From Saposhnikovia divaricata (taxonomy: Eukaryota > Streptophyta > Magnoliopsida > Apiales > Apiaceae), in assembly GCA_036435485.1 (NCBI GenBank), contig CM071601.1, positions 182,104,439 through 182,168,438 of the forward strand: DNA of 64,000 nucleotides, given 5' to 3'. This document shows positions 47,236-58,801 of this stretch, piece after piece. The notes beneath the pieces were generated by a model that made no database searches, was not told where the DNA came from, and worked only from the letters and a program-made list of their open reading frames with translations. The translations under genes were made by a program, and so were the position numbers. Position 1 is the first letter of the stretch. Each line of letters starts with the position of its first letter.

Positions 47236-49213
47236 CCTCGATATCTACATTCTTGTTCAACATAGGGAAGCATGTTATGACACTGAAGAAGCTAAGTGTT
47301 CTCACTTAGCGTTGGAGAGTCCAAATGCCTTGATACAACAGTGAAGAGGTCGAGTGCCCCGGGATAGCGTTGAAGAGGTCAAGTCTACTTATAGTGGGAT
47401 CACATCGAATTCTCTTCATTATAAATGGTGTCAACTCTAAATAATCAAGAAGGTTCATGAAACATGTTGATTCCTCATCACATCTACAATGATAATGAGG
47501 ACTCGGGGGGTAGTGGCATTACATAAACACCACTTCTAGCAGGACATTCGAAAAATTGCAAGACAAGGCCAGCACCTAGTGTTGCGAGGCCGTACCTAGC
47601 ATTGCGAGGCCGCAAGCCCGATATCTTACGATGCGAGACCACTTAACCCCATTGGCGATGATGGGTCAGTCCGCAAGTCTATACAGTGTGGAGTTATCAC
47701 TAGGCATGTGTTAAAATCAGTCTATAAGCAAATTGGAGCATATGAAGACTCAATCAGGTATCCTAAAGCACTTGGAAAAATTCAAAATTACCAGTTTTTA
47801 AAGATTCGGCCCACTAGCTAGCATATGCGAGCCGGGGCTAGAGCCCAGCAACATGATGGATGCAGTCTGTCTACAAGGCTATAAAAGAAAATGGAATACG
47901 AGGCCACAGAATCAAGGATCAAAAGGAAGTTAAAAACCGGGAAAGCATGATCAACTAAAATAAAAAAGACGAACAGGGGTCCGCGTATGGATTAACAGGA
48001 GCACATGTGGCTTATTAAAAAAACAAGGTGTCCTCGCATATATATGTATAGAGGAGTCCTCTCATTATATCAGCAGGAGGAGGCCTCTCCAAATATGAGG
48101 CCACGAGGAGTCCTCTTATTCTATCAGGGAGGAGGCCTCTCCACATATGAGGCCACGAGGAGTCCTTATTATATCAGCAAGAGTTATTAAAAATAGAAGG
48201 AAGCAGCGAAAGGCGAGGAGATCTCAGCCAAAGTGAAAAAAGAAAATATTAAAAAAGAAAAGAAAGAAAAGTCAGCGAGGTGAAAGTACAAATACGAGGA
48301 CCACGGCTCCACAAGGTTGTAAAGAAATTACAAGGCGAATAAAGAGTACTTTGCAGCGCGACACGAGAAAAAAAAATGTAGCGAGGGGGCCACTGCGAGG
48401 AGACATGGGCTCGTGTTAAAATAAAAAAATTTTGAAAGGTGCCAAGTGAGGAGTCCAAAATAATTATGAAGAAATTTTGAAGATCAGAAAAAATAGTTCT
48501 CCGCTACAACTGCCTGCACCGAAGAACTGGGGTACCATGTACTGCTATGAGGAGGAGGCCTCGCAAAATATGAGGCTGCAAGGAGGCCTCGAAACATATG
48601 AGGCTGCAAGGAGGCCTCGCAACATATGAGGCTGCAAGGAGGTCTCGCAATATATGAAGCTCTAAGGAGTCCTTTCATTATATCAACAAGAGGTGAGGAG
48701 TCCTCTCCACAAAAGTAGTCCTCTCCACAGTAGTCCTCTCAACATAAAGGGAGTCCTCTCATCATAATAGCAAGGAACAAAGGAGAGTCCTCTCATCATA
48801 CTTTAAGAAGACCTGAAGATATAGGTGAGAGCCTGAGCTCACACATCAGCTAGACAGAAGATATAATTATAACAATCTATGATTGCAAGGCCCTATGGGG
48901 TCGGCTCTCAAGGACCCTACAGGACCACATTTCGCTTGGAAAGACCCCTTTAAGTTCACCATTACTTACATATACTTGGATTCGCATTAATTGAAAGACA
49001 CACAACACGTGTCATCATCTTAGCGACTGGGAGCAGATCTCGAAACACGGCAGTTGTCTGAAACCATTCAAATTCATAGGGGTCACGATGCGATCCCAGG
49101 GCAATTGAGATAGCTATGCTTTCATCTACAACAATCTATAACGAGCACAGGCCTCGCATCGAAGTTTTGACAAAGCAGTTTCTGACTCCACATCGCATTT
49201 TCAATGGCAATAT
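47236..49213. repeat. non-coding interior with AGGAGGCCTCGC-type repeats
   Basis: No gene is supported. Short repeats recur: GGAGTCCTCTCATTATATCA and GGAGGCCTCTCCA with ATGAGGCCACGA at 48050-48175, ATATGAGGCTGCAAGGAGG three to four times at 48560-48660, and AGTCCTCTCCAC variants at 48690-48800. A sequence resembling the polypurine tract occurs at 47499-47514. Confidence 0.65.
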
Positions 49214-49229
49214 GGACTCGGGGAGTAGT
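49214..49229 (+). promoter_or_regulatory. polypurine tract of the deleted Tat element
   Basis: GGACTCGGGGAGTAGT sits directly before the 3' LTR. It is purine-rich and matches the position where plus-strand synthesis starts. Confidence 0.65.
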
Positions 49230-50608
49230 TGTTATGTCCAAATCTTGGCATAAGCCCTAAGCAGGCCTAATGGGCTAGAATAACGGTCTACAACTCATAA
49301 TGGGCCTAAAGATGAAGATTGGGTCACCAAAGCCCACCACCAGGAGCTAGTCCAATATACTATCAACACAATATGGAAGACAGCGACCCCTAGCTACGGG
49401 TTGAGTTCGCAGCAATCCCTAGTATGGGATAGCATCTACCACATTTCTCTGCAAGGTCCAGCGAGGCCTAGAGGTCCAGCGTGGCCTAAAGGTCCAGTGT
49501 GGCCTAGCATATTCTTATTATGAAGGTTCATTTCTAAACCCAGCGAGGTTGCATGAGTAGATATGAAGGCTCATAGCTTAGCCCAGCGAGGTCGCATGCC
49601 TGCACCCACAGGAGGTCGCATGCCTGTACCGATGAGGTCGCATGCCTGTACCGACGAGATCGCATGCCTGTACCTAAGAGGTCGCATGCCTGCACCCAGG
49701 AGGTCGCATGCCTGCACCCACAGGAGATCGCATGCCTGTACCGACGAGGTCGCATGCCTGCACCCATAGGAGGTCGCATGCCTGTACCTAAGAGGTCGCA
49801 TGCCTGCACCCACAGGAGGTCGCATGTCTGTACCGACGAGGTCGCATGCCTGTACCGACGAGATCGCATGCCTGTACCAACGAGGTCGCATGCCTGCACC
49901 CATAGAAGGTCGCATGCCTGTACCTAGGAGGTCGCATGCCTGCATCCAGGAGGTCTCATGCCTGCACCCACAGGAGGTCGCATGCCTGTACCAATGAGGT
50001 CGCATGCCTGTACCGACGAGGTTGCATGCCTGCACCCATAGGAGGTCGCATGCCTGTACCTAAGAGGTCGCATGCCTGCACCCAGGAGGTCGCATGCCTG
50101 CACCCATAGGGGGTCGCATGCCTGTACCCACGAGGTCGCATGCCTGCACCCACAGGATCGCATGCGAGGTCCTCGTAAGCTCTCCATTAGCCTCGCAAAT
50201 GAGGCCTCGTGATTCTAGCATCATGTTAGCCATAGGTAACATTTATTGGGCCATGGGTCATGAGCAGAGTTAATGGACTATTAACATCAGGCCAAAAGTG
50301 AGTGAACTTGGGCCAAGATGGATCTACAAAAGCCCTACCCCGTTTGGGTAACTTCTTCTCTAAGAACTACGTATGGCTTGATCCCTATAAATAGGGTACG
50401 TAGGCATCTTGTTATGGATGATTGATAGTTGGCAGCAACAGAGACTAAACAGTTTTCTCTGACATTCAACGAATCACAAATAAGATCAGTCACAAAAAAT
50501 CACCAATCTCCTTCCGTGTTCTTCGTGTTCTTAGCGAAATATCTGTATTTTGCTTCGTGATTCCAACAAACCTCCAAAATATTGTTATACAATATTCTCC
50601 CTATAACA
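49230..50608 (+). repeat. 3' LTR of the deleted Tat element
   Basis: Partner of 43927-45216. The 89-bp difference in length equals about four GCATGC units. Base differences near the start include TGAGCTAG against TGGGCTAG and AGCGGTCC against AACGGTCT. Confidence 0.93.
49585..50168. repeat. GCATGC array, 26 units, in the 3' LTR
   Basis: The same four unit types as in the 5' LTR, in a similar but longer order. One core reads TCTCATGCC and one GCATGTC. The array ends about 220 bp before the TATA box and about 1.4 kb upstream of the KANADI start codon. Confidence 0.95.
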
Positions 50609-50613
50609 CGTAC

Positions 50614-51546
50614 AAACTAAAATATAAATCGGCCCAACAAATAAAAACATAATAGTTTGACTTCCATTCGAGGACTAAAAAAGATGCTACCTGTCATGTG
50701 CTGAAAATGAAATTCTGTAAATTCTCGCTCATTAAAATACAAAAATCAAAGAAAAATGATGAGTAATTATTTGAGTAGATATTTTGGGTCTCAATCTTGT
50801 GAGGCTGATACATGATAAAAAACGAGGAAACAAAAGCTCAAAGTTGTACAAATTTGAATTGACATCAAGTCAAGTCTGTAAACAGAAATTAGGAATTTCT
50901 GAGGAGAAAATTAAAGCAGTAACCACTTACATTGCTCAATTATTAATTAAATAATGCAAAGTATGGCAAAGAAACAAAAGGTAAAAGATAGAAAAAAAAA
51001 AAAAACAAGAATAAATGAGTAAAGTAGTTAATAACCCAAAAACTTTAAAGTGGTTAAAGTTTGACACATAAAATTCCAGCTTTCTTACCCCATAAAAAGA
51101 AAATCAAGAAAAGTAAGGGGAGGAGTAAAAAGGAATTTACAAGATCTACAAAATTTAAATCACTCAACTTTTGTTTTTCACTTTTGTCTAAAATTTCTCC
51201 ATCTTCAACCTAGCCTAGCTCTCAAGGTCCCCTAACCCCACAATCTATAATAAAGAGAAAGTATTCCTTTCTCCTTCCTCTTGGCTCTTGGCTTTGTGAG
51301 GAGTGTCATTTTCTTGCATATACTCCACACAAAAACAAGCATTAATCTCACTTCTACTTACCTTTCTTTATATCCTTCATTCCCTTCATCCTACCTTTTC
51401 CCTCACTCATGTAATTTGTTGCATTATATATAACAACAACAACATACATCTATATATATATATATTCTCTCAATTCTTCCAAAAATCACAAATCTTATTT
51501 CTCAGTGTACTCACCATTTGCAGTTTGATCATTTCTAAATTTGATC
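50614..51546 (+). promoter_or_regulatory. upstream region and leader of the KANADI gene
   Basis: This is the 933 bp between the retrotransposon and the start codon. A TATA-like TATAATAAA lies at 51246-51254, followed by CT-rich sequence (51266-51295) and ACAACAACAACA near 51432, both common in plant 5' leaders. A short TA run is at 51452-51467. No mapped start site exists, so the exact promoter is uncertain. Confidence 0.4.
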
Positions 51547-54500
51547 ATGGAACTTTTTCCAGCACAACCTGATTTATCACTTCAGATCAGCCCTCCTAAC
51601 ACTAAAAACAACACATCAAGCTTCTGGAGAAGGCCTCTTGATCATCACTCAACCAAGATTTCTTCATTCACATGCAAACCCGAATCGACCGACATAGCTT
51701 TCGAGCTCTCCCTTCTTCCCCATCATCATCAGTATCCGAATTCCGAAAAGCCCTTGTTATTAGAACCTCCTCATCATCATACTCATGATTACAATATTCC
51801 TACTAATTATCAATATAGTACTCAACCTCAACTGTTCCAATACAAACAAAATGGCTGTAACTTTGTACCTCATCATCAAATTCAACAAGTGCCACAAGGG
51901 TTTCATCAACAATATCAAATTCAAGAAGGGTTTCATCAAGAAATCGATTATTTAAGGCCTATTAGAGGAATTCCAGTTTATCAAACTCAAAAGCCAACAA
52001 CACCTACTTCTCCTTTTCTTTCTGGACCTCAACAACACTACTCTTCATCTTTAGATTATTCTAATCCTACTTTCACTACTTCAACTTCCAACATCTCAAG
52101 ATCGAGATTCTTATCAAGATTTCCGACAAAACGAAGCACCCGAGCTCCCCGGATGCGATGGACTACAAGCTTACATGCTCGTTTCGTACACGCAGTTGAA
52201 TTACTTGGTGGCCATGAAAGTAAGTACTTAATATAATCATCTTTTCTTACTTACATTGATTATTGCACCATTTCTTGAGCCTTTTTTAAGTACATTTCAA
52301 GAAAGTCTTGATCTAAATATTGTGCAAGTACATAACAAGAATTGTATGTACATGGATGTTTTGTTAGGAGCTACACCAAAGTCTGTACTTGAGCTAATGG
52401 ATGTGAAGGATCTTACCTTATCTCATGTGAAATCACATTTGCAGGTAATCATAATTAATTAATAATCATATAATCATTTGGTTCAAGTTCCCAACCTAAT
52501 TATACTGTAATCATTACACAAACTCATGATTAAATTTCAGATCTTTAATTTATTTTTGTTAAATTAAACCATTAATTAATCTACTCTTTTTAATAAAGTA
52601 CTAGTACTAGCTGTATTTTTGTTGCATGTTTTAGTTAAAAAAGCCATATGAGCAATTAATATGACTACTGTTACAGTGTTGCAGAACCCAATGTTTTATG
52701 TTTTGGTGAAAGATCTCTGCAACCTTAGCTATCTATAGCTAGGTCTTTGCTCTTTTACTTAACTATATATGCATACAGATACACACAAATATATATGAAT
52801 CTGATGGTTGACAGAAAAAGATGCAGCTTTTTAGATGGAAGAAGAAAACATCTAAACATGGAAAAGGGTAAAAATCAAGTAAAAATAGTCAAGGTGGTAA
52901 CATTGGGAGATAAGACATTTCTCAATTGCAGAGATAACAAATTAAGGTCAAGGAACTTGTAAGGTTTTAGGACCACCTACAGTCATTCAAAAAATCAAAA
53001 ACCTTTACCTTACAGTTAATTTCTCGGATATTTTTTTTTCGGTTTCAAACTGTTACAACATATTTATCACGATTATTAAGTGTGGTATGATAAAATATTA
53101 GAACCCCAACCCTAAGCAAGGACAATTGGTCTCATGTATTTATTTTAAGTGTTATTAATAAGCGCAGTAAGTATAGTGCATCAATTGTTTTTCAGGGATA
53201 CGGGATCTTTATTTTTACTATAATGTACAAAGTAATTCATGTGTAAATTTAATCCACTAGTAGTTAGAAATGACACCTGTGGATTATTTAAGTTGCAATA
53301 GACAAAAGAAGTACTGTGCTGCTATCATTTCGCAATGATGTCTTCATTATTGGTTTTCCTTAACCCATATAGACACAGATACACACAAACACTGTAACTA
53401 CCATGTCTAAGTCAGGGTTAATATGTAACTAGTTGTTTAAAGTATGCATACAAAAATTGTAAGTAAAGAGGATATATAGCAGGCAAAGACAGACAACGGT
53501 GAATGCAGAATTAATGTAGTAGTGTACTAGTGTTTCCAGTAACTTACATGCATGGTGCATGCAATTATCTACATTTTTCTGTTACAGATGTATCGCACTA
53601 TTAGGACCACAGACAGACCTGCAAATTCTTCAGGTAACTAATTAATTTTCTTCACTGTTCATTCTTATTTTCCTATATCTAGTTCCTGTGGATTCTTAAT
53701 TATAACACAATAATAATTAGGGACCATCTGATCAGGCTTTATGAAGAGTTGGATTTATATGTAGATTTTCCCTCTTAATCACTAATTCATTATCATACTT
53801 TTGCGTTTAGGGAACCAGTCAGATGGATTTGAAAGCGATTTAGCACTCGATAACTCTGAGGATCAGATCACTAGCAATGTACAGAATGTAGGGGATCAAG
53901 CATCTGGGGCATCATCCGTTAAACGAACAAGGCCGATGGTTATTGAACAAGATCAAGATTATTATGGCCTCTGGAGCAATTCATCGTCAAGGTATAATAC
54001 TGAGATCAAACTTTTTTGCTTTCGGGTAATGATCAAACGCAAAACATATGGATGTTTTTCTTAAATTTTATTAAAAAAAATACATTAAAATATTAGAGAG
54101 AGCATTACAGCTGGGTGTGATTTGTTTTCTTCGTATGATGTTGCATGCATATGCAAGTACTATTTGAGCAGAAACTGCAGTGATTTAAATAATTATTAAG
54201 TATGTGACTTTAGTAATTTCAATATATTAATCTAAGTAAATTCTTTTTGGTTTTCTTAAACAAAAACTTCCCATGGAAGCTTCCTGGTAGTTTCTTACTT
54301 TACTACTCCGTTCTTTATAAGTTGGATTTTATGAGTGCGTGAGTGTGTGTCTGTATTTATAAAAGTAAGCAGAAATGGGGAACATACAAGGAAAAGAGAT
54401 TTGATTTCCTAGTTAACTGAGCTTATTTTACTTTGATATGCTTTCTTTTTATCGTAAACTAATCATATTTATAATTATTCTCTCCTTCTCATCCTTGTGT

Positions 54501-55084
54501 TGATTTCTTTTGCAGGGATGCTGGGATTCATGGAAAGCCAATCAGGGACACTACAGGACACTCCATCCCTCCTTTTGAGGTACTTATTAAACATCTATCC
54601 TCTCCACTCTGCTTAATAAACTCAGAGACAAAGAGAGAGAGGGAGAGTGAGAGAGAGAGAATGAATGACCACACATTTATACACAAACATGCACACAGAA
54701 GAATCTAAGAAAATGAAGTGGTGATTAGTTCTATCTTTGTAAAATGCAAATTAAAGATAACATAGGAAAGAGAATGGACTTTCAAGCATTCATGCACAAA
54801 TCCAAGAATTGGTCCCTTACTTTTCAATATATATTTAATTTGTTCCAACTACTTTCTTACTATATTAATATTCAAAATTTCAAATCCATGTATAATTGAG
54901 ACAAGCCCCTGTTAGAAAATAATTGTGTTAGTTTTGATTAATTGTGCAGGAAATACTGACTTACGAAGATGTATGTGATCAGAAGCAATTGAAATCGCCT
55001 CCAGCTGTAGAAATGAGATCAAAGAAGCCTAATTTGGAGTTTAGCTTGGGAAGATCTTACAATGATCATCACATCTCCTGTTGA
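51547..55084 (+). CDS. KAN2: KANADI2-like GARP transcription factor
   Basis: A nuclear DNA-binding repressor of the KANADI family, which sets the lower (abaxial) identity of leaves and other lateral organs and limits vascular and auxin-related growth. Six exons: 51547-52219, 52368-52444, 53588-53633, 53811-53991, 54516-54579, 54950-55084; all introns are GT-AG and the frame is open for 391 residues. The N-terminus MELFPAQPDLSLQISPPN is the KAN2/KAN3 type and contains an EAR-like LSLQI. His/Gln-rich and LRPIRGIPVY blocks follow. The GARP domain (about residues 195-260) reads RAPRMRWTTSLHARFVHAVE, then GGHE, RATPKSVLELMDVKDLTLSH, VKSHLQ and MYRT across exons 1-3. The C-terminus ends with PNLEFSLGR, a second EAR-like motif. 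No damage was seen. It could be KAN2 or a close paralogue. Confidence 0.93.
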
Positions 55085-55317
55085 AATATAAGAGAATAGT
55101 CACTAATATATGTAACTAGAATAGTACCAAGCTTCGTTTTTTTGCGTAAATGTAAGAGTGACGGAAAATATGTTACTCCGCATCTAATTAGGTTGTTCTC
55201 CGTATATCATTAAAACAAGAAGAGTACTAGTATTTGTTTTGCAAATTATTAAGAAGTGGAGCTCTTTTGATTCATCACTTTCAAATTCTTTCTTGAAATT
55301 TAAAGTTTAAGGAATTA
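55085..55317 (+). other. probable 3' untranslated region of the KANADI gene
   Basis: About 230 bp from the stop codon to the SINE insertion. It is AT-rich without another gene. The true poly(A) site is not clear. Confidence 0.4.
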
Positions 55318-55327
55318 GATGAATAGT

Positions 55328-55522
55328 ATCCCACCACGGGTGTCTCAGTAGTTGATTCTACCGTGATTTTAGGAACTTATCATCCCAAGGTCATAGGTTC
55401 GATTTCTGGGAGACATGGAAGTAAGTGGATTGCCATGTTCGATGGATACGAGTGTGTTAGCAGTCCTCCAAATTAGTCGAGGTGCGTGAAACAGACCCGG
55501 ACACCGAATTAAAAAAAAAATT
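55328..55522 (+). mobile_element. tRNA-derived SINE (Au-like)
   Basis: A 195-bp insertion flanked by perfect copies of GATGAATAGT (55318-55327 and 55523-55532). It opens with a tRNA-like head (A box GGTGTCTCAGTAGTTG, B box ATAGGTTCGATTTCTGG) and ends GTCGAGGTGCGTG, CCCGGACACC and a run of ten A. The tail words match the plant Au SINE family as I know it. The target-site copies are perfect, so the insertion is not old. Confidence 0.88.
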
Positions 55523-55532
55523 GATGAATAGT

Positions 55533-57128
55533 GACCTGTGACTACTATTTGATCAAGGAGTCTTAGCTATGTAGCAATTGCACTAGTGGTGATGAGTAAT
55601 AGTAATGGGAATGGGAATCAAGTAGCTTTTGTTTTTTAAAATGAGGTGATTGGAAAAGAAAGAAAGAAGAGAAAATGAAGGGAAAAGCAAAAGGGAGAAC
55701 AAAGTAAGACAAAAGGAAACATCAGAAGAAAGTGAGAAGCATATACCATATCTTTGAATCTTTCACCTTTTTTTTTATTAAAACTACACACACATACATA
55801 TTTGTGTGCGTGTGTCCATTTGACTCGCTGTATCCCTACCTCCTCCCTTATAGGCATATAGAATTACAGATATAGGGGGATGGATGATGTTCAAAGTTCA
55901 AACCAATTAAGTGGTCTTAGAATTCTTTATGCTTCTCACCATTATATTACTGCGTAGTCGGCCCCATTTACATTTTGAACTAGAGGTAATAATAATGATC
56001 TTTGTTACTACTAGTAGCTAACCGTCTTAAAAATATTTGTTTCAAGTTGATATAAATGAATTTTCACGTAATTTTCAATTTTTAAAAATAATAATTGAAT
56101 TGTTTTTGATACTTAATCAAAAATCGATCATAAAAAAGGAACTTGTAAATTGGGAAGATGTAAATAATTAATGATATATGCGAGTCACAGACAGACAACT
56201 GGGATAGTGTAGAAGGATACAGTAGTAGTAAGAGAAGAGAGAGAGAGGGAGAGAGGAGGTTGGTGCATATAATGATTTTGCACTCGAGTACACCATGATT
56301 GCCCCTCGCTTTGCTTTGAATTGTCTTTTCATCCCCACCCCCATGCAATACATACATATATCTATGTTATTATATTCCGTACGTGGAAGCATTTGCACTA
56401 TACAAACATAACGGGGCGCGTGTGGTGGGGGGTGGTAGACCTGGTAGTAGGGCTGTGTGCATAACTCCCCCAACTTGTCCTGTCTTTTACCTCCTTCACC
56501 CTTATCTCTCTCCCCACACGCAAACACTACTTCCTCTTATTACAATCCAGCCCCGGAACTAACCGTTGCCATTGATCTCGTAAAATAAAATCTATTAATT
56601 ATTATCATAATTATTTTATTTTAGTAAAATTACCTTTTATACTTAAGAATTTTTATGCGAGATTTCTAGGACCCAATCAAATTCCGCTAAATTTAAATCC
56701 AGGGAAAGGCAACGTGTGAATGTAGGTTATAATGTAATGTATTAATGTACGATAAATTATGTAAAATAACTGCATTTCTTCTTTCTCGTATAAAGCATGT
56801 GTTTTCATTATACACCATATATGATACGGAGTACTCCGTACTACATAACTAGTGTCGTACGTATTCTGGGGAACATTGTATAAATCATTGGTCCCAGGCC
56901 ATGTTACCCGTTTGTTTGAAACCTAACATTCTTGATTTCGGTTTCTTCCATCTCCTTGGTTTCATTTATGGGCCAAACTCAACATTGTCTCTCGGAAATT
57001 AATTACTAACAAAAGTTGTTTTGTTTGCATACATGTTTCTTAGTTATATACATGCATTGACCATTGGTACCAGTTCCACTCTTTTCCTAAGTGAGTAAAG
57101 AGGATGCATGTTCTCGGGATGAAATGAA
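55533..57128. other. intergenic region, no gene seen
   Basis: About 1.6 kb between the SINE and the MITE. It has purine-rich and GA-rich patches (55650-55700, 56230-56260). Two minus-strand open frames (55636-55857 and 56082-56527) show low-complexity composition and no recognisable domain. No RNA gene was seen. Confidence 0.5.
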
Positions 57129-57130
57129 TA

Positions 57131-57288
57131 CAGTAAAACCTTGTTAAATTAATATTCGATACCATGATAAATTAATATTTTTAATGTAAATTTTTGGTCC
57201 TAACATAAGGACGGTAGTATAAATTTAACCTCGATTAATTAATAACCTCTATAAATTAATATAATTCGCCGGTATAGAGGTTTTACTG
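57131..57288. mobile_element. Emigrant-like MITE
   Basis: A 158-bp element with terminal inverted repeats CAGTAAAACCT and AGGTTTTACTG, flanked by TA on both sides (57129-57130 and 57289-57290). The outer sequence with TTAAATTAATA matches the known Emigrant end (CAGTAAAACCTCTATAAATT), a Tc1/mariner-type (pogo) MITE first described in Arabidopsis. It has no coding capacity. Confidence 0.87.
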
Positions 57289-57290
57289 TA

Positions 57291-58801
57291 TATACAAACC
57301 CATTGTATGTATGCATATAGTACCATATATTGAGGGTAGTAGGTCGCCCATTTCTAATTGACACAGACGGACTGACAAAGATACACAGGAGATAGGAGAG
57401 AGAGGACCGCTTTTATCTACTCTCCCCTCCTTTACTTTCTAGTCCATTCTTTGTCCTGTGCGGTCACTTTCACTATCAATTCCTACATCCCCCCTCCTCA
57501 ATTCTTGATGCTCATTCAACCGTGAATCTAAACAATACTTCGAATTTTTTACTTTTACCCTATAAACTATTGTGTCGTATATCTTTAATAGATTGCTGTT
57601 CTTTTATTTGAAAACGTAGCTCAATTAAATTTATATCTTGACAATTTGACATGTTCAAATGAGAGTAAGCTCTCTCTTCTTGACATTTGTAGAAAACAAA
57701 CTTTAAAGGGTGGTTTCTATCAAAATCTTTGTGAATTTGGTTGTTCATTATCGGATGCCGGTTGGTGTTACGTTTCCATTCAAATGGGTAGAAAATAACG
57801 AGGTGAAAACCAACTTTATCCTTTTTTTTATGTACAATTAACAAAAATAATCATTTTCAAAATTTTGGCCACTTTTAATCATGTGATACCCAATTGTCAA
57901 TCTACTTTTATATGAGATACCCATGAATTGAATATCGATATCCAATTGTCAGTGGAATATCCCATTCCAATATTTAGGATACTCAATTATCAGTGGAATA
58001 TTTCATACAAATTGGGATACCCAATTGGGCCGTGGAGCACTTTTTTCAAAATGATTATTTTTATAATTTTTTTCATAATAACAACTTTTTCTTGGTTCTT
58101 AAAGAATGGGAGAAAAAAAATCGGAAACTTAAAAAAAATAGTTACATGTATGTCTTGTCATGTTTGTAGGTACATATTTTTTTTCTGAAACCAGGTACAG
58201 TTTAATATTAAAAAAAAAATACATAAACTTTATTTACTTTTAAATTTAAAAACAAATTCTGAAATTAAATAAAATTCAATTATTTTTAGAATATCTACAT
58301 CAAGTCTTTACTATGGAGTACAAAATTTCGTTTCTTTAGTATGAACTTTTTCTTTACACGTCCCCCACCTCTTATGTAATAAAATACCTTTATTTTGTGG
58401 GTTTTCTGTTATATTCTTATGTTTTGCACTGTTATAAAGACCATATACTAAAATTGTGCATAATATATTTATAAGACAATTCAAACTCCCTCGGTTTATA
58501 ATTCAGGTTACTAGTTTAGGATTCATACTAAAAGCTAGCTTTCATTTTTCATAGAAGTCTCACTCCGAACAGTACATTTGAGTCTAAAGAAGCTACACAG
58601 TTTTTTCGCCATCATCAAGACATCAACAATTGAGGTGTGATAATTCTCAACTCAAGGAAAAGAAACTTGGAACAATCACCATAATTGAGATACCTTAAAG
58701 TAGTTCCACTATTTAGAGGCCCTCGGGAAAGTAAAATAGATGCTGCTGCTGCTAAAGCGTCCACCCTGGGATAAATAACATCCTTAACAGTGGAACCATC
58801 A
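57291..58801. other. intergenic region with short repeats, downstream of PTH2
   Basis: No gene is supported. At 57885-58030 a degenerate unit of about 45 bp, with ATACCCAATTGTCA and GTGGAATATCCCAT, recurs about three to four times. The end of the stretch should hold the 3' untranslated part of the PTH2 gene on the minus strand. Confidence 0.5.

Larger units (their letters stand above)
43927..50608 (+). mobile_element. deleted Tat-type gypsy element, 6.7 kb, non-autonomous
   Basis: Flanked by CGTAC (43922-43926 and 50609-50613), with LTRs of 1,290 and 1,379 bp that open TGTTATGTCC and close CCCTATAACA. The 4.0 kb interior has a primer-binding site, a broken gag, a scrap of the second RNase H and a polypurine tract. 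Protease, RT and integrase are gone. The RNase H scrap and gag type place it in the Tat group, but it is not the same family as 15322-41799, because LTR and gag differ. It would need proteins of a full-length relative to move. Confidence 0.92.

Noticed and set aside
52256..52462. Separate 68-residue frame within the KANADI gene
   Set aside because: It reads intron 1 plus exon 2 without the splice; exon 2 joins exon 1 exactly in frame to complete the GARP domain.
56082..56527. Minus-strand frames of 91 and 119 residues
   Set aside because: Low-complexity sequence from GA-rich DNA; no domain, no splice pattern and no promoter recognised.
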